From: Siphonodentalium dalli
Lineage: Eukaryota; Mollusca; Scaphopoda; Gadilida; Siphonodentaliidae
Reading direction: 5' to 3'
Assembly (NCBI GenBank): GCA_032622095.1
Contig: CP136064.1
Coordinates: 212,488,205-212,552,204 of the forward strand
DNA length: 64,000 nucleotides
The notes below the pieces were generated by a model. It was given only the letters and a program-made list of their open reading frames with translations, was not told where the DNA came from and did not search any database. The position numbers were made by a program, and so were the translations under genes. Shown in pieces: positions 28,801 to 36,023 of this stretch (position 1 is the first letter of the stretch; each line of letters begins with the position of its first letter).

Positions 28801-31800
28801 GGGCTAAATCATATCTATTGATGAAATGTTATAGACACGCGAAAATCATGACAGAGATACAGACATTGGGTAGAGATATTTCTCCCCAATTCAATATGCA
28901 TTCTGTGCACACACTCCATAGTATTACAGTACGAGACTATGAGTATCCAATAACCATCCATATGGATATTTTAGTAAAAGTAATCAAAAAGTAATCAAAA
29001 TGTAATCATGATTACAGGTACAATTAAATGTAATCGATTACGATTAATTGTAATCAAGAAATGTCATGATTACTGATTACAGGTTATTACTAAACAATTT
29101 GTAATCGATTACTTTGATTACGATTACTGATTACAATTACCCCAACCCTGATGCACTGTCCTATATAATTTAAACTTAAGTAAATGCATGGCATGGTTTG
29201 TTTTGTTTGTTTAGTTAGGTTTTAGTTGGTGCAGTTGGGATAATTTCATGGCAAATTTTTCAGAAAGTTTATCATCTAGAATTGAAGCTTCATCCTCGAA
29301 TTTATGGATTCATTGAAAAGCACTTATCTAGTGCAAATACCTGTTTATTTTGTGGGAAAAGGTTATATTAAAGTACTTTTGGACACTTCCTAAAAAACAA
29401 CTATTCCTTGTTTTCAAAATAAAATCCCTGTTCTCTATCAAAGTGAATCTATTTGAACCAATAAGCCAGTGAGCAAGCCTTGAAATAGGGTGTCTGTCAT
29501 TTGCAGAATGAGGTCCCCAGAGGGTGAATTTAGTGATGCTACCCCGCATAGTGGGCTAGCATCACCAAATTCACCCTCTGGGGACCTCATTCTGCAAATG
29601 ACAGACACCCTATTTCAATTCTTGCCAGTGAGTGTACTATATTTCTGTTTTTGTGAATTTATAAGGATGCAACAACAATTTAATTTAGTTTTTAAAAATA
29701 TTTTCTTTTCAAAAACATGTATTTTAACCAAATTCTGAGGTATGCATTATCTCTGTTTTAAATCCAACAGTAACGCTATTTAAGAAACAATGTTTGAAAA
29801 CAGTCAGACAACTAAAACTAAAGTTATGACCCAGATACCAAACTAATTGGCAAATTCTAAGTCAACAAGAACCATAACTCCGGCAAAAGTGGGTGGACCG
29901 AATCCAAATTTAAACTTGATCTGTATTTCCATGTGGGTAATCCATATACAAAATTTGAAAACAATCAGATACTAAAACTAAAGTTATCACGCAGAAACAA
30001 TCTGGGATGGACGGACAAATAGCTATTTGTAGTCTTGAAATCGGGGATATATAAAAGTTAATACTAAATAGATCATCTTTAACCCTTTGAGTGCCAGGGG
30101 CCGATCTCATCGGCCCTAAACCTACAATATAAGTCTGTTAAAGAATATAAGAATAAATTATTAAAATTGTAAAAAATTTAAAAAAAAAAAAAAAAAAAAA
30201 TTGTTAGGCCAATGCATTCTCTTATATATGCGAGGCGACCTATGGTCGACTCGCATATATAAGAGAATGCATTGGCACAGGGTATATGGGTTGATACAAA
30301 AATCGGACCTGGCACTCAAAGGGTTAAATGGAATGGTTTATAAAATAATACCTTCTGCTTGAGCTGGGATTCTGGGAGGACATCCCATTTTACCATAAGC
30401 GAGATCAGGATGTATGATGAATTGTGATAACTCGCCCTTTCTCATGGTTGCCACAGCTTCATCATAGCCAGGGATTACATCACCTAAAAATAGTACATTG
30501 AGAGAAAACTTTAGGTTTAAATGGATTTGAAACCAATTGTTACTGCATGCACATTATTAGATGTGGAAACAGTATCTGCTAGATAGCCTGTCTAGTAGTT
30601 TCAACAAGGACTAGATAGCGAACTAGCAGGGTTTTCGCTAGACACAACCTAATGGGGCAACTATGGTTTGCCCTGTTAGGAGAAACTTTGGGTTTTTTTC
30701 ATTAACAAGTAACCTATTCCTTGTATCTGTGCTAACCAGAAAGCAACTAAAAAACTTTGGAAATAACGCCAGTTGAACCTGGACGCATCCTGTTTCTATC
30801 TGTGGTCCTTGCATTTCCATTGCATTTAGTACTCTTACACATGGTATCCAGATATACTGTGAAATAGCACACTTTACATGAAAGTAAGTCAACCGGAAAA
30901 ATGGCCAAAAAAAGCAAAGCCGCTGAAAATGAGTTGTGATAGTTAGGGCACGTGCCATAAATGAACATATGTGTTATGGCAAGAAACAGTGGCTACACTC
31001 CTGTTGTTAACATGATTGTTCTGGGGCTAACAGCATATTATTGGCTCTCCGACTTCAATGGGAATATCTTTGCATTTATTCTCAAATCATGCTATGGTTG
31101 TGATGACTACTATATGAATATCAATGGGTATGAATCCTTGCTATACATAATTGTGACATGTTCAGTATTATTATGAAATGCTCTTTATTACTTTTTGGTG
31201 TGTGCTGCCATTTTCAGTCATTTTCAGTTTCCATAATAGCTAAATGCAATTAATGACAAAATTAAAATTAAACGATTGTTTCTACCCCCGCGCCTTTGTA
31301 TGAAATGAATGCTGTCCTGACAATTTATTTAAGAGATGTTGATAGTACAAACAGTGATGTAACTGTGTTAATCCATATCCCATGCCCAACCTATAACTTA
31401 GGGACGAGGCTAAAGTGTGGATTCTTCACCCAATTCTGACTCACTTCGCCCTAATTTTGCAGTCTGACGAAAATCGGCAAAATGCCAAATTTACTTGGCT
31501 TACAACTGCCAACAGTGATTGTATACAATTATCCACTGTTGGGGAGTTATAGAAACACTATATTGATCCAAACTTCCCTCCTCTAACCAGTAATAGTTCT
31601 GGTTTGAAATAGGTGTTATGATATAAATGAGGGCAGACTAACGGTCAAATGTCAAGAGTTATCAGCATTCAATGGCAACAACAATAATTTCTATACATAC
31701 CATGACCGACTCTCAATCTTTGAGGTTCATTTCTCAGCCGAGTGGAATCATACGGCTCATCATTACACTCAAGAAATGCATTGTGATGAACTGAAAAAGA

Positions 31801-34800
31801 AATAAAAAAGAAATTTTATACACACCATGACAGCGTCTCAATCTTTAAGGTTCATTTCACAGCCATCTTGAATCATATGGATCATCATGTACAGAATACA
31901 GAATACAACCCATTGTTACAAACTGACTCTCAAATAATCCAGAAAAAGACTCTCCAAAAACCCATATGTTTTGGTTGAAAACAAATGAAGGGCAATGAAT
32001 GCTACTATTTTTTATAACTCTGTTTCAATCCTCGAAATTGGCTATGGCAACAAGCAATGGCATGGGAAACGCAGTTTGCTGTGGGACATTTTTCCCTAAT
32101 ATCGAGGGCTGCTGTTTAATAGTAATATGTGTGAGCTCTTTGGTGAGAAATCTCTTATAACCCTTTTATTACTGAATGGATTCTCCCACTCAGTCATAAA
32201 AGTATACAGCTATGCTCTAATTAATCGACCCCTTTAACGAGGTTATGGGCCGGTCATGACCGCGGTCATACCGCAACTACACCGCGGTCATGCGGTATTA
32301 CACCGCAGCCATGCGGTAGTACACCGCGGCCATGCGGTAGTACACTGCGGTCATGCGGTAGTACACCGCGGTAATCTAGTCCGTTACCGGCGTACACCGC
32401 GGTAGTATTTTCCGCGACCGCCTTACACCGCGGTCATTCCTCGTGTCAACTGCGATCGAATAATCTGCCGATAAGAATAATTTTCGTTGTTTTTTTTGAA
32501 GACTCAAGGCTGTGTGATATTTTCGATCTGTTTTGTTCAAGTTGGCCTATAATATGCGTTAATATAGTAAGAAACTGACCTTACATTCATTCATCGCGTG
32601 AAACTAAATATATTTTAATGGAATGGCATATTATTCATTTTCGAAGGAGTTTTCAGATAGATAGACAGTTAAAGGGGTACTGTACACTAAATATGTTCAT
32701 TTATGGGACCATCTCCTTTTATACTGAACAGAACATATGCAACAAATGAATAAATTTGAGCCATGGATTCTACGAATGATGCAAAACACATGGTAATTAT
32801 AATTAAAATGAATTTATGGCTGGAGTCATAAATTAATTTTCATTATAATTACCATGTGTTTTGCATCGCTCGGAGAGCACACAATTGTATTTTTCACTAA
32901 TCCATGGCTCAAATTCATTCATTTGTTGCATATATTCTTTTGAGTGTAAAAGGAGATGGTCCCATAAAAGGTCGGATTTAGTGTACAGTACCCCTTTAAC
33001 AAAAGTACAGGAGACTTATTTATAGCAAGCAAATGTTCTGATATGGTAGTTTGTTGAACATATCTGAAAATTTGCTAAGGGAGAACTATTCGTCAATGAG
33101 AATTTAGAATAGAAAGCGCTAATCACCTACTCTCAGGTGCCTAATAATCGTGATGGCCTAATAATAGTGATGTGTGGGGGTTTAGGCTGAAATTAATAAT
33201 AGTGATGGCAATTTCACTCTATGTCTCAATTCCAAATAATAGTGTTTGTTTGGAATTTTCTCCAAAATTAATAATCGTGCTGACACTATTATTTGGCACC
33301 TGAGAGTACAAGTGGTGAAATGTGTGATACCAGGTGCTTTCATACATTTTTTGGAAACATAAATACATATAATAATGGTGCTTATATAGTGCTTATCTCC
33401 TATACCAGTGGACCCTAAGTGCTTCACATTATTACACCAGCTGTTGAGTAATGCCGAGTTTTATGTCTGCTGCCATTTTACAGGCGCTTCACTAGAGTGG
33501 CTTACGCTTACCCAACAACCAGGTCCCTATCTTGGTATGACGTAGCGAGCACAGTACAAGTAACACTGTAAAGTATTACGTCATCAATTATTTAGTGTGT
33601 CTGCTTGTGAAAACGCTTCGAATCAACGAGAAGCCGATCATGATCGTCGAATATTACCTGAAGTGAGGTGACTATTCGATGAAGTTTCGTTACAATCAGA
33701 TAGGGTGTGTCACAGGATTTAGTCATGCAAAGAGTAAAATCCAAGATGGCTGCCTGTGGCCATGTTTTTCATGAATTTAAAAAAAAAATTAAATAAATCT
33801 CATCCAGAGGTGAAACTAAACATGCCTGTAAATTTTAATAACAATTCTGCAATAAATGTGGGGTGTAGGGTGTGCTGATGAATTAAAATTTAACATCCAA
33901 GATGGCTGCTGGATGAAGTCAGGTGAAGAGCAGATTAGGGATGTGCCCTGTAGGGTCCGACGGACACCAACACATGGCAATAGCTCAAACTTTACTTCCT
34001 CAAGTTGAGCTAAAAATTGTAATAAAAATGAGCTTCATAAATTTTCTTATATATGCGTGTCTCCCATAGGGAGCACTGGATTACAAGGTCAAGATATATA
34101 TTGTTAGGCCAATGTATTCTCTGATACATGCAAGGTTCCCTATGGGAGACTCGCATCTATAAGAGGATGCATTGGCAAAGGGTATTCACAAAATTTAAGG
34201 ACGCTCCAGTCATGGAAGAGTTATACAAGTATTATTACTTACCCCGGACCAGAGAAGAATAACGTATTATGCAGCCAGAACCCTCTTTTATAAGCTTCTT
34301 AAAAATCTTTCCACTTCCACTCTTATTGGGAGTTATGTCAACCATCTTTTTCTTCAGCTTACTAAACTCAGTACTAGCGATATCATCATCCGATTCTGAA
34401 TCTGAGAGTTCAGCATCATCTCGCCATCTGTTATATATCTCTTCATTGTACTCCGGTTTGGTAGCAGCTTCTGAAAAGATGCATGTATGATGAATATGAT
34501 TGAACGACTTCTCAAATAAATTAACGTTGTACACAGAATAAGCAATTAAACATGTACCATATACATTCTGCAGGTGATCTCACCGCATTCAAATCTCTAA
34601 GAGAGAAAATATTTATTTGATGATGTCAGCACACATAGACATTTTAGTGCACCTTTAGCTGTTGTAGTACCAAATATTGATTTTTTTCACCAGGACGTCT
34701 TATCTGATGTTGAACATCTATACCAAATTGCATTGAGACCCTATAACCAATGGCGAACAACATCATTGTACCCTCTGTTGAAAGACCTCCTAATGGCTAA

Positions 34801-36023
34801 CCTCCATAACAAATTTCATTCAGATCTGATAATCAATGGCTGAAAAATCTGCATAGATGGACAGAAAACCATCATTTCAAATGAACAAAGAGGAATAACT
34901 CTAGAACAAAAAATTAACGTCATCGGGTCCTATTTTGAGAGCACTTATGACGGTGAACATCCATACCAAGTTACATTCAGATCAGACAACCCATGGATGA
35001 GATATACAGTAATGCCCTAAGTAATCGACTCTTTAACTACATCAGAATTATGGGTAACTTTTCAGGATTTAGTCGAGAGCTTTCCGATGAATGGCAACAA
35101 GCCATATATCCGACAAAATCCTGAAAAGTTACCCATAATTCAGCTGTAGTTAAAGAGTCGATTACTTAGGGCATTACTGTATGCCGGATTGACAAACAAA
35201 TGGATAAAGTTAATCCAGTAAATCTAATAGTGGGGGTATAATGACAGATTTGACAGTCTCAGATATTTTATCATAGCAACATTGTTTTATCACATAATTA
35301 GCCCCTAAACCTGGCCTCATATTTTTTATTGAGACAGACATGTATTATCGGCATGTGCAGTGATGTAAGAGCTTAGCGCAATGCCGCAATGATTTTGATG
35401 TCAATGCCGGAACTTTATTATAATCTTAATTACAATATCATTAAGATATTCAATTTGTGTTGGTTATTTTGTGTTTACTGTGTGATAAACATACTAGTAG
35501 GGTGATAAGGGTGGTTGAACAATTTTGTCAGCATGAAAGGACATATTTAAAAACAAACTATATTTTATGTGACCCTACTTCCTCTTTGGTGGTGATGAGA
35601 AATTGTAGATTAATTATTTTTAACCCCAGCCATTTTTCCTTGCTAAAATGTGATTATTTGACAAAATGGAACTCAAATTGGTTGGAATTCTATACAAAAT
35701 TTATTAACCTCGTTCACTAAATTTGATTTGAATCAAATTTGGTGCACTCGGTTAATAAATTTTGTATAGAATAGCAAATCAGTAGAGATCCTCTATCAAT
35801 AAATAACAACATGCACTCCACTTCAATATAAGGAATATGAAAGCTTCGATAAACGAAATTCATCTAATGGCAGAAATAGAAACTCTGCTTGTGGTATACG
35901 ATTAACAATTGTACCTTCTGGAAATCCATCTTGCTGTTCATTAATCTCAATCACGACCCCATCACTATTAGGATTCTTCAGAGCATCCAAGTCAATGCTA
36001 TCCTTCAAGTCAATTGGAACGCA
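1713..36023 (-). CDS. FKBP6: FKBP6/Shutdown-like FKBP-TPR co-chaperone (partial, 12 exons)
   Basis: Twelve exons on the minus strand join in frame with GT/AG borders into 476 codons. Residues about 75-86 are acidic (DAELSDSESDDD). Residues about 111-218 form one FKBP domain. Residues about 236-372 are TPR helices. A charged C-terminal extension follows. Compared with FKBP12, the pocket keeps Asp37, Arg42, Val55, Ile56, Tyr82 and Phe99 but has Phe36-to-Tyr, Phe46-to-Gln, Trp59-to-Tyr and His87-to-Cys, so isomerase activity is doubtful. In animals FKBP6 (Shutdown in flies) works with Hsp90 to load piRNAs onto Piwi proteins in germ cells; that role here is inferred from homology. Human FKBP6 is 327 residues, so this protein is longer at both ends. 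The first exon with the start codon and the true last exon are not certain. Introns are packed with transposons. Another FKBP-TPR paralogue is possible, but the single FKBP domain and the CPP loop favour FKBP6. Confidence 0.82.
2289..2437. mobile_element. Foldback element (AAGCCTTGAAAT ends)
   Basis: A near-perfect hairpin. AAGCCTTGAAATAGTGTGTC and its reverse complement close it, with GCAGAATGAGGTCCCCAGAG and its inverse inside and a short loop near GCTATGCGGGG. Confidence 0.85.
2805..4030 (+). repeat. Dispersed AAGATGGC-type repeat, two adjacent blocks
   Basis: Block one is 2805-3150, ending GCCAACTAAAGCAATACCTC. Block two is 3160-4030, starting GTCAATGGCACTGTAGCTCA. Units of about 150 bp share TCCAAGATGGCTGCTGG, CTCCCATCTAGAGGTCA and GATGAGGGATGTGGC. 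Confidence 0.8.
4394..4496 (-). CDS. FKBP6: FKBP6-like exon: charged C-terminal extension
   Basis: The acceptor is CCTTTGTCAG and the donor GTAAAT. It encodes KETREAQNKREKEKEEKCKK, then CSPEFKALVDAKI. This is beyond the end of human FKBP6. A short coiled coil or basic-acidic helix is likely. The CKKC pair is visible, but I do not recognise a domain. Confidence 0.75.
4500..8265. other. Intron DNA, mostly unannotated
   Basis: Apart from the MITE at 5567-5842, I see only AT-rich sequence, a G-run of about 18 near 6530-6546, and two segments sharing CATTTTATCATTCAATATGA (6700, 6870) that recur near 12810 and 12980. The short ORFs here look like chance. Confidence 0.6.
5567..5842. mobile_element. 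TTAA-flanked MITE, AGGGGTACTGTACACTAA ends
   Basis: TTAA at 5567-5570 and 5839-5842. The left end AGGGGTACTGTACACTAA is matched by the inverse TTAGTGTACAGTCCCCCT. An inner pair of inverted segments (CAAATGAATGAAGTTGAACC and its inverse) makes it foldable. Confidence 0.85.
8266..8690 (+). mobile_element. tRNA-derived SINE
   Basis: A pol III A-box-like TGGCCGAGTGG is at 8271-8281 and a B-box-like GATCGATTCC at 8316-8325, at tRNA spacing. No acceptor stem closes it. About 350 bases of tRNA-unrelated body follow (ACTATGTGCAAGTTAAAGAA, then CCCACCAAAGCACCGACCAC), ending in AT-rich DNA. The head resembles a Leu/Ser-type tRNA. Confidence 0.75.
8812..12089. mobile_element. 3.3-kb inverted element with internal 168-bp tandem array
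   Basis: The left end CCGGTGTAACAGGATATC and the right end CGTGTTACACCGG are inverted, with ATA on both sides (8809-8811, 12090-12092). The arms (8812-9020 and about 11755-12089) are inverted copies: GTACGACTAAAAAATAATTT on the left, its complement on the right. Between them lie fifteen direct units (next entry) and one inverted partial unit (11605-11755). No transposase. Confidence 0.8.
9020..11605 (+). repeat. Tandem array, 15 units of about 168 bp with G- and C-tracts
   Basis: GTCCAGGTCAGGATATC recurs 15 times (first near 9115, last near 11487) at 158-183 bp spacing. Each unit has a G-run of about 6-19, then that motif, then a C-run of about 6-17, then a constant AT-rich part (CACCCAGCACCTACATGACA, TTTATCGCTCGTTTTGC). 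Tract length varies from unit to unit; the constant part is nearly identical. Confidence 0.95.
12090..13020. other. Intron DNA, low complexity
   Basis: T- and A-rich low complexity to about 12480, a GACGG-type repeat to 12725, then two copies of TGATAAAATGAGACTA-containing sequence. No gene. Confidence 0.6.
12480..12725 (+). repeat. Dispersed repeat ending in GACGGACGG
   Basis: AGGGCCATAACTCAGTT, CAAACCCATATTCGAACTCG and ATTTGGTTCCGATCAGAT, then ACGGACGGACGGACGG and an ACCATACTATGGTATGGGTA hairpin. Relatives near 21520, 22640 and 29875. Confidence 0.7.
13021..13345 (+). mobile_element. LINE 3' end fragment
   Basis: A CT-rich stretch, then AGAGGAGAAGACTTACTTG, GGTCTAATCCTC and ATATTGGAAATAAAAG. 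Same tail signature as 26.7 and 39.4 kb. It ends close to the FKBP6-like exon at 13379. Confidence 0.7.
13379..13458 (-). CDS. FKBP6: FKBP6-like exon: post-TPR segment
   Basis: The acceptor is TTATTTATAG and the donor GTATGT. It encodes DMTNFKVVEETIYRRMFPTG and then KTESKS. ETIYRRMFP aligns with the EMWHRMF motif near the human FKBP6 C-terminus. Phase 2 in, 1 out. Confidence 0.87.
13960..15050 (+). mobile_element. LINE 3' end fragment, split by a hAT-like element
   Basis: The left part (13960-14124) has CTGTCTGCTTTACCCCACTG and GGAAAGGACTGTACAAAG. The right part (14994-15050) has CTTGTTACCTGATCCTC. Removing the element at 14125-14993 and one 8-bp duplication rejoins the standard tail signature. 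Confidence 0.75.
14125..14993. mobile_element. Non-autonomous hAT-like element with 8-bp target duplication
   Basis: The perfect direct repeat AAGTCTTT flanks it (14117-14124 and 14994-15001). Ends are TAGTGTTGAAA and, inverted, TATTGTTGAAA. The 869-bp interior has no transposase ORF. Eight-base duplications and TA-G starts fit hAT. Confidence 0.82.
15058..15167 (-). CDS. FKBP6: FKBP6-like exon: last TPR unit
   Basis: The acceptor is CATTTGACAG and the donor GTAAGT. It encodes GLHNSGHFDKAKIEYKKAQK, then LKPNDPDIMKKLEKLD. The spacing of G, F, A, Y and A and the LKPND motif are typical TPR. Phase 0 in, 2 out. Confidence 0.92.
15342..15484. mobile_element. TTAA-flanked MITE, CAGTGCCAAGTCCGAT ends
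   Basis: TTAACCATTTCAGTGCCAAG at the left and its inverse CTTGGCACTGAAAGGGTTAA at the right. A 143-bp relative of 30079-30327. Confidence 0.8.
16168..16312. mobile_element. Foldback MITE, CAGTAATGCCC family, truncated
   Basis: Left arm (CAGTAATACCCTAATTAATC) intact. The right arm breaks off after AACAAGCCATATTTCC. Confidence 0.8.
16462..17578. mobile_element. 1.1-kb pogo/mariner-like non-autonomous element
   Basis: TA on each side. Ends CAGTAAAACCTCTCTAAACC and, inverted, CAGTGAAACCTCTACAATCC. Internal copies of GGTTTCGGATTACAGAGGT also occur. No intact transposase. Confidence 0.75.
18012..18209 (-). CDS. FKBP6: FKBP6-like exon: central TPR unit
   Basis: Sixty-six codons, phase 0 in and out, with acceptor GGATATTGCAG and donor GTGAGA. 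It opens with ASEILENY, continues with YINMALCSLRL and ends NNAKALYLKAQ. NMALCSLRL and NAKALYLKAQ are canonical TPR helices that occur at the same place in FKBP6 and in the FKBP51/52 family. Confidence 0.93.
18242..18496. mobile_element. TTAA-type MITE, CCCTTTCTATA ends
   Basis: TTAACCCTTTCTATACTAAA at the left; TATAGAAAGGGTCAA at the right (one end mutated from TTAA). Related pieces near 24836-25075, 28140-28310 and 32159-32220. It lies 32 bases from the 18012-18209 exon. Confidence 0.6.
18636..19350. mobile_element. TTAA-flanked element, AGGTACTCAAT ends
   Basis: TTAAAGGTACTCAATCCGAA at the left; TTCGAATTGAGTACCTTTAA at the right. Inside, TGGGTTCCTTGACTCAAATC and inverse copies form a large imperfect hairpin (about 19055-19315). 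Confidence 0.75.
19351..20399. other. Intron DNA, nothing recognised
   Basis: AT-rich. A TACATGTACA-type cluster near 19870-19925. No coding or clear repeat structure. Confidence 0.6.
20400..22149 (+). repeat. Diverged tandem units of the ATACAGGTGA family
   Basis: AACCGATCAACCGATCGATACC, in shorter or altered forms, near 20570, 21690, 21830 and 21985, each followed by a CTATACAGGTGA-like motif. Ends in ACGGACAGACGGAC repeats that host the 490-bp element. Confidence 0.6.
22150..22641. mobile_element. 490-bp element inside a GGAC microsatellite, copy 1
   Basis: It begins AAATGGGTAGATATGTGGCT and ends CACATAAGTAGTCATTAGTAA. ATGTGGCT is repeated at the left and its inverse AGCCACAT at the right. 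It sits within GACGGACGGACG-type repeats and is nearly identical to 40831-41321. Confidence 0.8.
22732..24552 (+). repeat. Tandem array, ten units with palindromic AAGATGGC core
   Basis: Units start near 22865, 23028, 23183, 23347, 23511, 23676, 23829, 23997, 24161 and 24316 (153-168 bp apart). Each has a core of AAGATGGC, a short spacer and GGCCATGTT, then CGAATGACCCCAAAAT and TTTTATGATGATCAGAC. Flanks are a CACTGTAGCTCAACTTGG start and a GTAAAGTTGAGCTAA end, which are inverted. Confidence 0.9.
25162..25221 (-). CDS. FKBP6: FKBP6-like exon: first TPR helix
   Basis: Exactly 20 codons, phase 0 on both sides, with acceptor TTATTCCAG and donor GTAATG. It encodes EAMQYFKTNQFKAAFSKYRK, a TPR A/B helix pair (aromatic-A-A-x-x-x-Y pattern). 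Confidence 0.85.
25307..25898. mobile_element. TTAA-flanked MITE, CCCTTTGAGTG ends
   Basis: TTAACCCTTTGAGTG at the left and CACTCAAAGGGTTAA at the right. It contains the hairpin CATTCTCTTATATATGCGAG with its inverse (25786-25847). The left half has an extra GGCGTAAACGATGAGAA-type duplicated segment. piggyBac-like by TTAA target and termini. It sits just upstream of the 25162-25221 exon. Confidence 0.85.
26521..26895 (+). mobile_element. LINE 3' end fragment
   Basis: A pyrimidine-rich stretch, then AGAGGAGAAGACTTCATATA, CTTGTTGTCTGATCCTCG and TTGGATTTGGAAATAAAAA. It matches the 3' ends at 13.2 and 39.4 kb. No coding part remains. Confidence 0.7.
26943..27040 (-). mobile_element. Possible truncated tRNA-derived SINE
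   Basis: On the minus strand AGCTTGATAGCTGAATGGTT, then AGAATG and CTTGTAATTGACG, looks like a tRNA 5' half with an A box. No B box is evident. Confidence 0.35.
27066..27125 (-). CDS. FKBP6: FKBP6-like exon: linker helix
   Basis: Exactly 20 codons, phase 0 on both sides, with acceptor ATTACAG and donor GTGAG. It encodes AERRKVNYDGIKKVWRGMRE, the helix that leads into the TPR region. Confidence 0.85.
27204..27770. mobile_element. Degenerate relative of the AGGTACTCAAT element
   Basis: Inverted halves: TTCTTGGCTTCGGGG near 27230 and CCCAAGCCAAAGGATATAG near 27730. Poor ends, old copy. Confidence 0.5.
28034..28104 (-). CDS. FKBP6: FKBP6-like exon: last FKBP strand and linker
   Basis: The acceptor is TTTCTTTCAG and the donor GTAAGT. 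It encodes LFDIEVIDFIDQ and GMDEYFFMTE. LFDIEVIDF is the final FKBP strand (VFDVELL in FKBP12). Phase 1 in, 0 out. Confidence 0.9.
28976..29150. repeat. GATTA/TAATC cluster, likely element end
   Basis: About sixteen TAATC or GATTA pentamers in both orientations, ending in ATTACCCCAACCCTG. The CAGGGTTGGGG end resembles a hAT-type terminus, but the other end was not found. Confidence 0.5.
29475..29618. mobile_element. Foldback element (AAGCCTTGAAAT ends), copy 2
   Basis: Same hairpin as 2289-2437 with small changes (AGGGTGTCTGTCATTTGC arms). Confidence 0.85.
30079..30327. mobile_element. TTAA-flanked MITE, CCCTTTGAGTG ends, short form
   Basis: Same ends and same ATGCATTCTCTTATATATGC hairpin as 25307-25898 but lacking about 340 internal bases. 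An A-tract lies near 30180. It lies 24 bases from the 30352 exon end. Confidence 0.9.
30352..30483 (-). CDS. FKBP6: FKBP6-like exon: FKBP core
   Basis: The acceptor is TTTTTAG and the donor GTATTA. It encodes DVIPGYDEAVATMRKGELSQ, FIIHPDLAYGKMG and CPPRIPAQAE. VIPGY aligns with VIRGW of FKBP12 and DLAYG with DYAYG. Cys replaces His in the GHPG loop, as it does in vertebrate FKBP6 (GCPP). Upstream in the intron lies a TTAA-flanked MITE. Confidence 0.92.
30484..32210. other. Intron DNA around the 31701-31790 exon
   Basis: Just left of the exon I see no repeat structure. Right of it, 31805-31880 is a diverged copy of the exon's own complement (CACCATGACAGCGTCTCAAT), suggesting a local partial duplication. 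Otherwise AT-rich and featureless. Confidence 0.55.
31701..31790 (-). CDS. FKBP6: FKBP6-like exon: FKBP domain
   Basis: The acceptor is TTTCTTTTTCAG and the donor GTATGT. It encodes HHNAFLECNDEPYDSTRLRN and then EPQRLRVGH. The PYDSTR motif aligns with FDSSRDR of FKBP12, which carries the Asp37 and Arg42 pocket residues. Confidence 0.9.
32252..32440 (+). repeat. CpG-rich minisatellite, 21-bp unit
   Basis: About seven copies of a 21-bp unit carrying CACCGCGGTCATGCGGTAG. The first five are clean and the last two drift. Each unit holds CCGCGG. It stands out in AT-rich surroundings. Confidence 0.9.
32669..32998. mobile_element. TTAA-flanked MITE, AGGGGTACTGTACACTAA ends, copy 2
   Basis: Same ends as 5567-5842. 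The interior has the ATTATAATTACCATGTG hairpin. Confidence 0.88.
33700..34014 (+). repeat. Dispersed AAGATGGC-type repeat
   Basis: Two degenerate units with AAATCCAAGATGGCTGC and ATCCAAGATGGCTGCTGG, ending CTCAAGTTGAGCTAAAA. Confidence 0.75.
34243..34470 (-). CDS. FKBP6: FKBP6-like exon: acidic stretch and start of FKBP domain
   Basis: The acceptor is CATCTTTTCAG and the donor a perfect GTAAGT. It encodes residues 58-132 with AATKPEYNEEIYNRW, an acidic run rich in D, S and E, and the first FKBP strand KIFKKLIKEG. The phase (1 in, 1 out) matches both neighbours. Confidence 0.85.
35007..35179. mobile_element. Foldback MITE, CAGTAATGCCC family, TA duplication
   Basis: Starts CAGTAATGCCCTAAGTAATC, ends with GGGCATTACTG, with TA on both sides. 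The inner part is shorter than in the 481-679 copy. Confidence 0.88.
35697..35772. repeat. Short palindrome
   Basis: ATTCTATACAAAATTTATTA and its inverse enclose a second palindrome (TTTGATTTGAATCAAATT). It lies 83 bases from the FKBP6-like exon at 35855. Confidence 0.75.
35855..36023 (-). CDS. FKBP6: FKBP6-like exon: N-terminal region
   Basis: The acceptor is TTTTTTTCAG before TGC; phase is 0 in and 1 out. It encodes residues 1-56 of the assembled protein, from CVPIDLKDSID to PLDEF. The donor chosen is GTTTAT because it leaves phase 1 and fits the next exon. An earlier donor, GTACAA after FPEG, also leaves phase 1 and would drop about 20 residues. I prefer the longer form because the extra stretch reads like protein, but this is not settled. 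It is preceded by at least one unseen exon. Confidence 0.65.
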
